From UMGS1851 sp900555605 (lineage in GTDB: Bacteria; Bacillota; Clostridia; UBA1212; UBA1255): 42,991 bases of DNA. Where the stretch lies: positions 1-42,991 of the forward strand of contig CABROF010000010.1 of assembly GCA_902472555.1 (NCBI GenBank). The letters run 5' to 3'. Positions within the stretch are counted from its first letter, which is position 1. Every line of letters starts with the position of its first letter. Both the position numbers and the translations under genes were made by a program. The notes beneath the pieces are model-generated. The model had not been told where the DNA came from, searched no databases, and was given only the letters and a program-made list of their open reading frames with translations. Below are positions 32,053-39,444 of the stretch, piece after piece.

Positions 32053-32085
32053 TGTTTTTTACAAATTCTTTACGCGCAATTGAAA

Positions 32086-32102
32086 AGCAATTCGGAATTG
32101 CT
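32086..32102 (-). terminator. Weak terminator after the spoVB-like gene
   Basis: AGCAATTC (32086-32093) against GAATTGCT (32095-32102), followed on the minus strand by TTTTC. It is 15 bp after the TAG stop. Short loop and short T run, so efficiency is doubtful. Confidence 0.45.
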
Positions 32103-32116
32103 GCCGCCCGGTCCCC

Positions 32117-33631
32117 CTAAAGCTTCAGGTCCCGCCTGCGCGGAATCCGCACGGAGCCGAACATCACCAAAAGCAGCACTGCCAGCAGACAGGATACCCC
32201 ACCTGCAAAGATCCACCCCGCTGTATGATTTCCAAGTTCGGTGGCCAGCAGAAAACGGCCCGTAACGCAAATGGCCAAGGCAGGAAAAAACGGCTTTAAA
32301 ATCCACTCCCGAAGATAAAACGCCATCCCTGTTTTTTGTACAATGAAAATCAAATTCATTCCGCTCGAAACAACCATGCTGATTACAGTCCCCCAGATAA
32401 AGCCCGAAATCCCGTATATCGGCACAACAAACCAGATAAAACCCAGCCGTATCGCATATCCGATGGTGGTACTGACCAGGGCGGCGCCCTGTTTGCCCAA
32501 ACCATTCAGGATTCCGGCCATTGTCTGCTGCAGGTACATCAAAATGCAGCAGGAGGCCAGTTTTACAAGCAGCGGGCCCACCTCCTGCCCGCGATAGAAA
32601 AATTCACCGATCTGAAAACCGAATGTATAGAAAACGCCGAAGCAAAAAAATCCCATTACAAAACTCATTTTAATGCAGCGCGAAATCCGGTAGTTGGCCA
32701 GGCGGTAATTTTTTACAGACATGGACTCTGCAATCGCCGGAACCAGTGTTGTTGCGAGCGCGGAAGTAACAAGGGTTGGAAAACTGATCAGCGGCATAGC
32801 CATTCCTGAAATACGTCCCAGCATTTCGATGCTGGCGGTATAGTTGAGGCCGCCTGCTAAAAACCGCATAGGTAAAATGACGGATTCCACAGTTCCCATA
32901 ATCGACGTCAGGAAACGATTTACGGAAATCGGCGCGGAAAAACGGCCGATTGTTTTTGCGGCGCTTCTTCTGGTAATGGTAGGCGCTTTCACGGCCGGCT
33001 TCCGGCATTCTTTAAAAAATACATAGCCCACCACCAATAAATTCGCCATTTCTCCCACAGCGGCGGACACAGTCGCAAGTGCGCAGGCATATGCTAAATT
33101 TTCCCCGGCAATATGCGACGCTAATATAAAAATAACGCCGATCCGCACAATCTGTTCCACCACCTGCGAAACAGCCGTAGGGGTGACCTGGGAAGCTCCG
33201 TAGAAATATCCCTTGATGGCGGAGGCCGCGGACACAATCGGAATGCATGGCGCCAGCATAATCAAAGACAGATATGTCCGTTCATCGTGCAGAAGGTGTA
33301 CTGCAATCGGTTTTGCAAAAGCAATCAAAAGAATCCCTACCGCTGTGCCCACCACAAGCAGAAACGCAAAGCCTGTTTTGGCAATGCGCTTTGCATTTGC
33401 CTCATTGCCCCTGGCCTTCTCCTGCGCAGTCATGCCGGACACCGTAATGGATACCCCGGCCGTCAGTGTTAAAATAATCAGGGAATATACAGGCGAGGCT
33501 AATTGAAAGAGCCCCATGCCTTCCGCCCCGATGAGATTGGACATAAAAATCCTGTTTAAAAAACCCATGATCCGCACAATGAGACCGGCTATCATCAGCT
33601 TCACTGCGCCAGCTTTATATGTTTCCTTCAC
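32117..33631 (-). CDS. spoVB: SpoVB/MurJ-type polysaccharide (lipid-linked precursor) flippase
   Basis: 504 residues, 12-14 membrane segments of the MATE-like MVF superfamily: LMIAGLIVRIMGFLNRIFMSNLIGAEGMGLFQLASPVYSL (read in parts), SIKGYFYGASQVTPTAVSQVVEQIVRI-like segment, and TMAGILNGLGKQGAALVSTTIGYAIRLG. SpoVB-type proteins move lipid II or other undecaprenyl-linked sugars during spore cortex or wall synthesis. The start is GTG 33631, with an in-frame TGA two codons upstream; the ribosome site is weak. The stop is TAG. It is the last gene of the sporulation/division cluster. Confidence 0.9.
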   Translation of the reverse strand: MKETYKAGAVKLMIAGLIVRIMGFLNRIFMSNLIGAEGMGLFQLASPVYSLIILTLTAGVSITVSGMTAQEKARGNEANAKRIAKTGFAFLLVVGTAVGILLIAFAKPIAVHLLHDERTYLSLIMLAPCIPIVSAASAIKGYFYGASQVTPTAVSQVVEQIVRIGVIFILASHIAGENLAYACALATVSAAVGEMANLLVVGYVFFKECRKPAVKAPTITRRSAAKTIGRFSAPISVNRFLTSIMGTVESVILPMRFLAGGLNYTASIEMLGRISGMAMPLISFPTLVTSALATTLVPAIAESMSVKNYRLANYRISRCIKMSFVMGFFCFGVFYTFGFQIGEFFYRGQEVGPLLVKLASCCILMYLQQTMAGILNGLGKQGAALVSTTIGYAIRLGFIWFVVPIYGISGFIWGTVISMVVSSGMNLIFIVQKTGMAFYLREWILKPFFPALAICVTGRFLLATELGNHTAGWIFAGGVSCLLAVLLLVMFGSVRIPRRRDLKL

Positions 33632-33690
33632 AAATCACACTGTCCATTACCCGAAACATTACATCCATACTTATTTCGGAAACAGCCTGT

Positions 33691-34827
33691 TTATGCGTTC
33701 TTTTTTGCGCGGTACAGCAGCCAGGCCAGCAGAAGGCCGGCAAAAAACCCGCCGAAATGGCCGTAATTGTCGATATTCGCTTCTGAAAATATGCCGTAAA
33801 AGAGGTTGAAGAGCACCATAAACCCGAACATCAGATAATTGCCCATATGACGAAACCGTTTGGCCTCCCGGTCAAAAAACATCCGATAAATCAGCACGCC
33901 GCCCAATCCCATAATCGCGCCCGAGGCGCCGAGGGATAAATAGTCGGTAAAAAAGAAGGACAGCAGATTGCCTGCCAAACCGGATATCAGGTAGATCAGC
34001 CAGAATTCACTGTCGCTGTAATATCGCCGGATAATTGTCCCTAAATAGTAAAGAGAAAACATATTGCCGGATAGATGCGTGATATCCGCATGCAGAAACA
34101 TGGAGGTAAAAAGCCGCCAGACTTCCCCCTTGCGGATCAGGTCGTTATCTTGAATTCCCCACTCCTGTAAAAAATCCGCGCCATACCGCCGCTGGAGAAA
34201 AAGTCCTGCAAAAAAGACCGCCACATTGACGGCAATCAAAAACCATACCGGATGAAAAGCCGACCGTTTCTGTTGGCTTTGAAAATTTCTGCGTGTCTCT
34301 GCGAGCTCCTGTCTGAATTGATTCATATAGATGATCCGCTCTGCAGGCGTGACAGCCCCCATGGGCGCCACCCTGTCAGATACAGCACGCAGCTTTTTAT
34401 CGTGGAGATTTCTGCCGGAAACCGTATGATACGTTCCGGATTTTAAATCAAAGATTACCAGCTCCGCAAGAATGCCGTTCTCCTCCATCAGGCGCAGCTT
34501 TTCTGAAAACATCTGCGGAATACGGGGCTGAAACAATGTATAATCTTCAAATGCATATACATAATAATAAAAAATATTTTTTCCCTGAGGATCAAACCTG
34601 CGTTTTTCGATAAACAAATCCAATGGATAGGCCAGTTCAGCAGCAATCTGGTCTGCGGAAACCAATTCGTCCTTTGGCGCGACATAACGGGCATACAAAA
34701 CGGAAAGCGCACTCATTTCCTGCTTGATCAGCGCTTTTCCGTCTTTTGACACCTGATAATAGGCATCCTTAACAGCTGATAAAATAAATAAATTTAAGAA
34801 GTCGGACAAATTAGCCGCGTCTGACAT
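33691..34827 (-). CDS. Rhomboid-family intramembrane serine protease
   Basis: 378 residues. A soluble N-terminal domain of about 190 residues precedes six or seven membrane segments with the rhomboid dyad S302 (GASGAIMG) and H357 (DNYGHFGG), plus HADITHLSGNM (H251 and N255, oxyanion site). It cleaves membrane proteins within the bilayer; the target is unknown. GGAGG lies 2 nt before ATG 34827, a short spacing, and the start overlaps the end of the S1-domain gene by 17 bp, so coupling is likely. It is placed between yabR and spoVB, which is not the order known from Bacillus subtilis. Confidence 0.92.
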   Translation of the reverse strand: MSDAANLSDFLNLFILSAVKDAYYQVSKDGKALIKQEMSALSVLYARYVAPKDELVSADQIAAELAYPLDLFIEKRRFDPQGKNIFYYYVYAFEDYTLFQPRIPQMFSEKLRLMEENGILAELVIFDLKSGTYHTVSGRNLHDKKLRAVSDRVAPMGAVTPAERIIYMNQFRQELAETRRNFQSQQKRSAFHPVWFLIAVNVAVFFAGLFLQRRYGADFLQEWGIQDNDLIRKGEVWRLFTSMFLHADITHLSGNMFSLYYLGTIIRRYYSDSEFWLIYLISGLAGNLLSFFFTDYLSLGASGAIMGLGGVLIYRMFFDREAKRFRHMGNYLMFGFMVLFNLFYGIFSEANIDNYGHFGGFFAGLLLAWLLYRAKKNA

Positions 34828-35317
34828 ATCCTCCGCCCCGTTTGTTGTCGGTCTGATGCTTTACATCAACCAGACGTTCCTCACTCTCTTTCATAAACTT
34901 TGCCAGTTTATCCTCAAAAGCGCCTGACTCCCGGTTGCGGTCGTCACTGAACAGCGGAGGCGGCTGTAAAAACAGTGAGGCAGACGACTGCTGCTTCTGC
35001 TGCGGAACTCTCCGGGGCTTATTCTCTGCAGCCGCATGGTTCTGCCGTTTTTTGGGAATTGCTTCCGGATTGCTGTCCGCAAGCAGAGCAGAAGCCTTTT
35101 TAATGGAAAGCCGCTTTTTTCCGTCACGCTCAGTCGCCAGCGCAATCACATGTACGTCTTGTCCGATCTGCAAAAAATCTCTTACATCCTTTACATATTC
35201 CTCTGAAATCTCGGAAATATGCACCAATCCCGTAGTGCCGTCCTGAAGCCTGACAAACGCACCAAAACTCATAATGGCCGTAACCTTGCCCCCAATAATA
35301 CCGCTTCCCTCTGCCAT
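34811..35317 (-). CDS. yabR: S1-domain RNA-binding protein (YabR-like)
   Basis: 168 residues. One S1 domain at about 1-75 (GKVTAIMSFGAFVRLQDGTTGLVHISEIS, read in parts; KRLSIKKA), then a basic, Gln-rich, disordered region (KKRQNHAAAENKPRRVPQQKQQ) and an acidic helical tail. Its position directly after divIC matches yabR of Bacillus subtilis. The likely role is binding RNA or ribosomes. GGGAGG lies 12 nt before ATG 35317. Confidence 0.82.
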   Translation of the reverse strand: MAEGSGIIGGKVTAIMSFGAFVRLQDGTTGLVHISEISEEYVKDVRDFLQIGQDVHVIALATERDGKKRLSIKKASALLADSNPEAIPKKRQNHAAAENKPRRVPQQKQQSSASLFLQPPPLFSDDRNRESGAFEDKLAKFMKESEERLVDVKHQTDNKRGGGYVRRG

Positions 35318-35345
35318 AAAAAGATACTGCCTCCCAGTTTGCTGT

Positions 35346-35612
35346 TTAGTCGTTTATAAAAACAATTTCATTGTTTTTTACATAGCCGAGCTCTTCACGA
35401 GCCTTCTTTTCAATATATTCGTCTGTACCTACCATCGACTCTTCCCGGAGCAGTTCTTCTTTACGCAGTTCCTCTGCAGCAATCTTTTGCTGCAGCTCAT
35501 GATATTGTTCCATATTTCGTGTCAGGGTATCCTGCTGTCCGATCAGCAATACCGTCAGATAAACGGCTAATGCGATAAATACCAGATTCTGCAGATTCAA
35601 TTTTTTAAACAT
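35346..35612 (-). CDS. divIC: DivIC/FtsB-like septum formation protein
   Basis: 88 residues from ATG 35612 (MFKKLNLQ), supported by AAGGTGA 5 nt upstream; a GTG at 35621 is less likely. One membrane segment (about 9-28, NLVFIALAVYLTVLLI), then a coiled coil (about 30-62) and the family ending TDEYIEKKAREELGYVKNNEIVF. It forms part of the FtsL-DivIC-DivIB division complex on the outer face of the membrane. Position between yabQ and yabR is the same as in Bacillus. Confidence 0.88.
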   Translation of the reverse strand: MFKKLNLQNLVFIALAVYLTVLLIGQQDTLTRNMEQYHELQQKIAAEELRKEELLREESMVGTDEYIEKKAREELGYVKNNEIVFIND

Positions 35613-35696
35613 TTGTATCACCTTAGCATTTTTCTTTTGTAATCAAGCGTATTATATAGTGTAAATTGCAGTTCGTAAAGTATTTTTTTTAATTTT

Positions 35697-36215
35697 TTAC
35701 GGTTCCGGCGCAGCGGCGGCCTTTGCCCTGGCCTTTGCCCTGGCCTTTGCCCTGGCCTTTGCTCTGCTTTTTTCCATCATCCGACTGAAAAAGCGGACGA
35801 TTTTTTGTATTGGTTTCACAAATACAGTCCGGAAAACCACAATGACGGCATAGCAGATATAAAAAATGATCCGATTGGATACCGGACTGATCAACGCGTA
35901 GTACAAGGCAATCCCGAACGCGGTCCCCAAGAGGACGTATCCCCGGATTTCGCCTCCGTTAAAAACATATACCGCAAGCATAAAAATCGCAAATGAGGCT
36001 ACCAGAAAAATAAAATCCTGCAGATGGACCAGCAGATGCGGCGTTCCTCTGCCGGCGCCCTTTTTGGTTGCGCTTCTGACCGCCCGGAAGAAGTCGAAGA
36101 GCAGCGCAATACATACGCCGGCGATTGCCATAATAAAAAATACGTAAATGGAATGCAGCGTTCCTGTCCCGGGATTGACACCATTCGCAGGGGAAACGGC
36201 AAGAACATGTTCCAT
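35697..36215 (-). CDS. yabQ: Spore cortex protein YabQ with a C-terminal (RAKA)4 repeat
   Basis: 172 residues from ATG 36215, with AAAGGAG 5 nt upstream; the frame open to 36230 is not needed. About four or five membrane segments with YabQ features (YVFFIMAIAGVCIALLFDFFRA, LLVHLQDFIFLVASFAIFM, in parts). The C-terminus is a basic repeat RAKA x4 followed by AAAPEP, encoded by four 12-bp units (35719-35766). YabQ is needed for spore cortex formation in Bacillus and acts in the forespore outer membrane. Follows yabP by 21 bp. Confidence 0.88.
   Translation of the reverse strand: MEHVLAVSPANGVNPGTGTLHSIYVFFIMAIAGVCIALLFDFFRAVRSATKKGAGRGTPHLLVHLQDFIFLVASFAIFMLAVYVFNGGEIRGYVLLGTAFGIALYYALISPVSNRIIFYICYAVIVVFRTVFVKPIQKIVRFFSRMMEKSRAKARAKARAKARAKAAAAPEP
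35719..35766 (-). repeat. Tandem repeat, four 12-bp units, inside yabQ
   Basis: Unit GCCTTTGCCCTG on the plus strand, three exact copies and one with a single change (GCTCTG ending). In frame, it codes RAKA each time. Length variation by slippage would keep the frame. Confidence 0.9.
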
Positions 36216-36236
36216 AGCGACTCCTTTCAATATGTA

Positions 36237-36527
36237 TCAGCGAAACATTCTTTTGAAGATTCCTTTTCCGCTTGCCTTATTTTTATCCTCATATTCACAG
36301 CTGTAGATATAGCCCGTAATCACAAGCTCATGCTGCTCCAAGCTCAGCCTGCCGATCTTCAGTCCTTCTCCGCGCACCAGCATGCGGCCCAGCTCCGTGT
36401 CTACATCCACATATTTTTCATCAAAGCTCGCGACATCCGTTACACCGGTAATTTTAATTTTCTCCCGGTTTTCTACATTAATATTTTGTCCGTTCATTTT
36501 TACGGGCACGCGCCGTTCTTCTGCCAT
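36237..36527 (-). CDS. yabP: Sporulation protein YabP
   Basis: 96 residues from ATG 36527 (MAEERRVPVKMNGQ), with AGGGG 7 nt upstream; the frame open to 36551 has no ribosome site. YabP family: REKIKITGVTDVASFDEKYVDVDTELGRMLVRGEGLKIGRLSLEQHELVITGYI (read in parts). It works with YabQ in spore coat/cortex assembly. First gene of the minus-strand cluster. No good sigma-A promoter was found upstream, consistent with a sporulation sigma factor, but I could not identify a clear sigma-E site. The yabO gene that precedes yabP in Bacillus is absent here. Confidence 0.88.
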   Translation of the reverse strand: MAEERRVPVKMNGQNINVENREKIKITGVTDVASFDEKYVDVDTELGRMLVRGEGLKIGRLSLEQHELVITGYIYSCEYEDKNKASGKGIFKRMFR

Positions 36528-36596
36528 AACGCTTCCCCTATCTGAAATCATTCTCCCCTTTATAAATATGCGGATATGTGAAAAAGATGTTCATTT

Positions 36597-36627
36597 TGAT
36601 GCGGATCTGCCGATTATGTGCTATACT
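36597..36627 (+). promoter_or_regulatory. Probable extended -10 promoter of the vanW operon
   Basis: TGC-TATACT (-10 box at 36622-36627); a -35-like TTGATG (36597-36602) is 19 bp away, a long spacer. It lies in the divergent yabP/vanW region. Confidence 0.45.
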
Positions 36628-36727
36628 TGCTTTGTATGCGGCGGTTTCAGCGGCCGAGCGAAACCGGATCTTATCCATATGCGGTCGAGAGGCGCATAGA
36701 AAAACAAAATAAGGAGGTGTACGGCGA

Positions 36728-38710
36728 ATGGCATCAAAGAAAAAAATTGAGTTCACCAATTTTGATCAAGATACAGAAGAGGATCTTGTTTCTGCCTCAA
36801 AAGCAGAACGCAAAGAAGAGGCCCGGCGCAGAAAGGAAAAGGAAAAGGCCGAAAAAGAGGAAGAAAAGAAAAAAGTCAAAGCAACGCTTACGACACAAGG
36901 GGTCGTTTACGTCGAAGACTATGACGATGAATTTGATATTGCTGTTAAGGAGAAGCAAAAATTTTCCAAAAACAAGCTCGCCTTGATCTGGGGCGGCGCA
37001 GGCCTGCTGCTGATTGTGGTGCTGATCATTCTTATTACTGTATTTGCAAACATTTTAAATACAGGAGCGGTCTATGACGGCGTCATGCTGGACGGCTACA
37101 GCCTTGCCGGCATGACGGAAAAACAGGTGCAGGACTATGTGCGCAGCACGTATATTACCCCTTTAAAAGAAGGCGTCATGGAAGTTAAAATCGGAGATAC
37201 CCAGGTCTCATACCCGATGTCTGAATTTGTGGTGTGTCCGGACCCTGAGGCCATCGCAAAGGAAGCCTATGGAGTTGCCCGTACAGGCAACATTTTCTCC
37301 CGGCTCAGCCAAATTACCGCGCTGAAAAGCAATCATAAAAATTTAAGCATCACTTATACGATATCAAATGAAAAGTTTGAAGATATTCAGGCAGCAGCCG
37401 CAGAAAAGCTGTGTGTGGAAAAGGTGGATCCCACCATTGAGGCATTGGCCAATGACGGCATCAAATTCACATACGGCGCAAAGGGCGTAGAAATCGACCT
37501 GAACCGGCTGAATGAGGATCTGAAAAAGGCGCTGCAGGAACTCAGCAAACGTTTGGAAACGGCTGGTACAGCGGCGCCGGAGCCGATTGCGCTTGAGATT
37601 TTTACGATAGTCTCTGATTTTACCCCAATTGAAAAGGAAGCAGTGCTGGAGCTGGCCTATATCCCGCCCGTCGACGCATATTTTCAGCGTGTCAACGGTA
37701 AAGTTGAGATTGTCCCCCAAGTATACGGCCGCTCCGTAGCAGAGACGGATTTAGACCGTATGCTCGATAAAATCAACAGCGGAAACGCTTCCCCGAATGA
37801 ATATTTAGTGATTCCCTACGATCACTCCGTGTCCGCTGAGATTACGGAAGCCATGCTGCAGGAGATGCTGGATACCAGAACCTTGCTTGCCGAGGGTGCA
37901 TCTTCAAATAAATTAACCGGCGGCAGTACGCAGCTCGTATCCAAAAACGAACGGGCGCAGAATCTGCGGCGCGCCGCAGAACTGCTGAACAAAACCATTG
38001 TTCTTCCGGATGAAATCTTTCGGTTTTCAGAGGTTGTCGGAGACATTTCAATTGCTAACGGTTTTATCCCGGCTTACGACAACGCCATGGGAGCGGATGA
38101 GAAAGCGGCGGGAGGCGGCGTATCTCAGGCAGCCTCCGCATTATATCTGTCGCTGCTGAAAGCAGACATTGAAATTACGGAACACGCGCATTATCCGTAT
38201 CCTGTAAATTTCGGAACGCTGGGTCTGGATGCATACGTCAGCAAAAATCAAGACTTTTCTTTTCGGAACAGCAGCGGCGTGCCGCTGCGCATAGAGGCCT
38301 CCTATATCGGCGATCTATTTACCATTCGCTTGTATGGAGCAAAAACGCTGGAAAATACCATTGAGATTACCGCGGATTCTCAAGAAACAGCGTATGAGAC
38401 GATCTACGAAATCGATCCGGCGCTGCAGGACGGTGAAGAGATCCGTGTGCCGGGTTTCCACGGATACCGTGTAACCGTATCCCGCAGAGTCATCAGCGGC
38501 GGTGTCGTTATTTCCGATAAAACCATAGAAATTGTAAGCTATCAGTCAAGAAATGAAACCATCTACCGAAACGGTGCAGTAGCGCCTGATCCGACAGAGC
38601 CCGCTCCGCCGCCTTCCCCTACGGCTCCTGAAACAGAGCCTGCGGAAGCGACGCCGTCCTCCTCCGAACAAAATACAGAGCCGCTGCCGACTCCGCGATC
38701 AGAGTCTTAA
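36728..38710 (+). CDS. VanW-family protein with peptidoglycan-binding-like domains, membrane-anchored
   Basis: 660 residues. A charged, Lys/Glu-rich cytosolic N-terminus (about 20-52, probably coiled coil) precedes a membrane helix (about 83-108), two repeated alpha/beta segments of the PG_binding_4 type (about 112-230 and 235-380), the VanW domain (about 385-540: TGGSTQLVSKNERAQNLRRA, FSEVVGDI, AAGGGVSQAASALYLSLL), a G5-like beta domain (about 545-620) and a Pro/Thr/Glu-rich end. The protein faces outward and probably acts on or binds cell wall; VanW itself has no proven reaction. AAGGAGGTG lies 8 nt before ATG 36728. The ABC transporter genes follow 23 bp later. Confidence 0.88.
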   Translation: MASKKKIEFTNFDQDTEEDLVSASKAERKEEARRRKEKEKAEKEEEKKKVKATLTTQGVVYVEDYDDEFDIAVKEKQKFSKNKLALIWGGAGLLLIVVLIILITVFANILNTGAVYDGVMLDGYSLAGMTEKQVQDYVRSTYITPLKEGVMEVKIGDTQVSYPMSEFVVCPDPEAIAKEAYGVARTGNIFSRLSQITALKSNHKNLSITYTISNEKFEDIQAAAAEKLCVEKVDPTIEALANDGIKFTYGAKGVEIDLNRLNEDLKKALQELSKRLETAGTAAPEPIALEIFTIVSDFTPIEKEAVLELAYIPPVDAYFQRVNGKVEIVPQVYGRSVAETDLDRMLDKINSGNASPNEYLVIPYDHSVSAEITEAMLQEMLDTRTLLAEGASSNKLTGGSTQLVSKNERAQNLRRAAELLNKTIVLPDEIFRFSEVVGDISIANGFIPAYDNAMGADEKAAGGGVSQAASALYLSLLKADIEITEHAHYPYPVNFGTLGLDAYVSKNQDFSFRNSSGVPLRIEASYIGDLFTIRLYGAKTLENTIEITADSQETAYETIYEIDPALQDGEEIRVPGFHGYRVTVSRRVISGGVVISDKTIEIVSYQSRNETIYRNGAVAPDPTEPAPPPSPTAPETEPAEATPSSSEQNTEPLPTPRSES

Positions 38711-38733
38711 TACAAATTTCCGGAGGATATCAT

Positions 38734-39444
38734 ATGACAGAGGATGCCTTTATAGCATTCGACCGGGTCAGTAAATATTACCAGGTCGGGGAAATGAAAA
38801 TCACCGCGGTAAAGGATATCACGTTTACCTTGCAAAAGGGTGCGTTCACGGTAATCGTCGGTGCCAGCGGCGCAGGGAAGACGACAGTGCTGAATATGCT
38901 GGGCGGGATGGATACCTGCAGCAGCGGCAGGATTCTTTTGGACGGAAGTGAAATCAGCAGCTATTCCCCAAAGCGGCTTACCGCATACCGACGGCATGAG
39001 GTCGGGTTTGTTTTTCAATTTTATAATCTTATGCATAATCTTACCGCCTTGGAAAATGTCGAGCTTGCGTCTCAGATATGCAAAAACCCGCTGAATGTAA
39101 AGGAAACGCTCTGCAGCGTCGGGCTGAAGGATCGGATGCACAACTTTCCGGCACAGCTTTCCGGCGGAGAGCAGCAGCGCGTAGCGATTGCAAGGGCTCT
39201 GGCGAAAAATCCAAAAATTCTTTTATGCGACGAGCCTACCGGGGCATTGGACTACAGTACCGGAAAGACCATTCTGAAGCTGCTCCAGGACACCTGCAGG
39301 AATACGGGAAAAAATGTGATTGTAATCACGCATAATCAGGCGATCACAGCCATGGCGGACAGCGTCATTACACTGCGCAGCGGCGAAATCGCAGACATCA
39401 CGCACAATGATGCCCCCGTGCCGGTAGAAAGGATTGAATGGTAA
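38734..39444 (+). CDS. ABC transporter ATPase, MacB/LolD type
   Basis: 236 residues. Walker A GASGAGKTT (43-51), Q-loop VFQFYNLM, signature LSGGEQQ (142-148), Walker B ILLCDEPTGALD, and switch His in VITHN. This subgroup powers FtsX/MacB-like permeases, which act as mechanotransducers or lipid/peptide exporters rather than ordinary transporters. Overlaps the permease start by 7 bp (ATGGTAA). Confidence 0.93.
   Translation: MTEDAFIAFDRVSKYYQVGEMKITAVKDITFTLQKGAFTVIVGASGAGKTTVLNMLGGMDTCSSGRILLDGSEISSYSPKRLTAYRRHEVGFVFQFYNLMHNLTALENVELASQICKNPLNVKETLCSVGLKDRMHNFPAQLSGGEQQRVAIARALAKNPKILLCDEPTGALDYSTGKTILKLLQDTCRNTGKNVIVITHNQAITAMADSVITLRSGEIADITHNDAPVPVERIEW

Noticed and set aside
36528..36600. 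Sigma-E promoter before yabP
   Set aside because: CATA-like elements are present in the AT-rich stretch, but no pair at correct spacing stands out.
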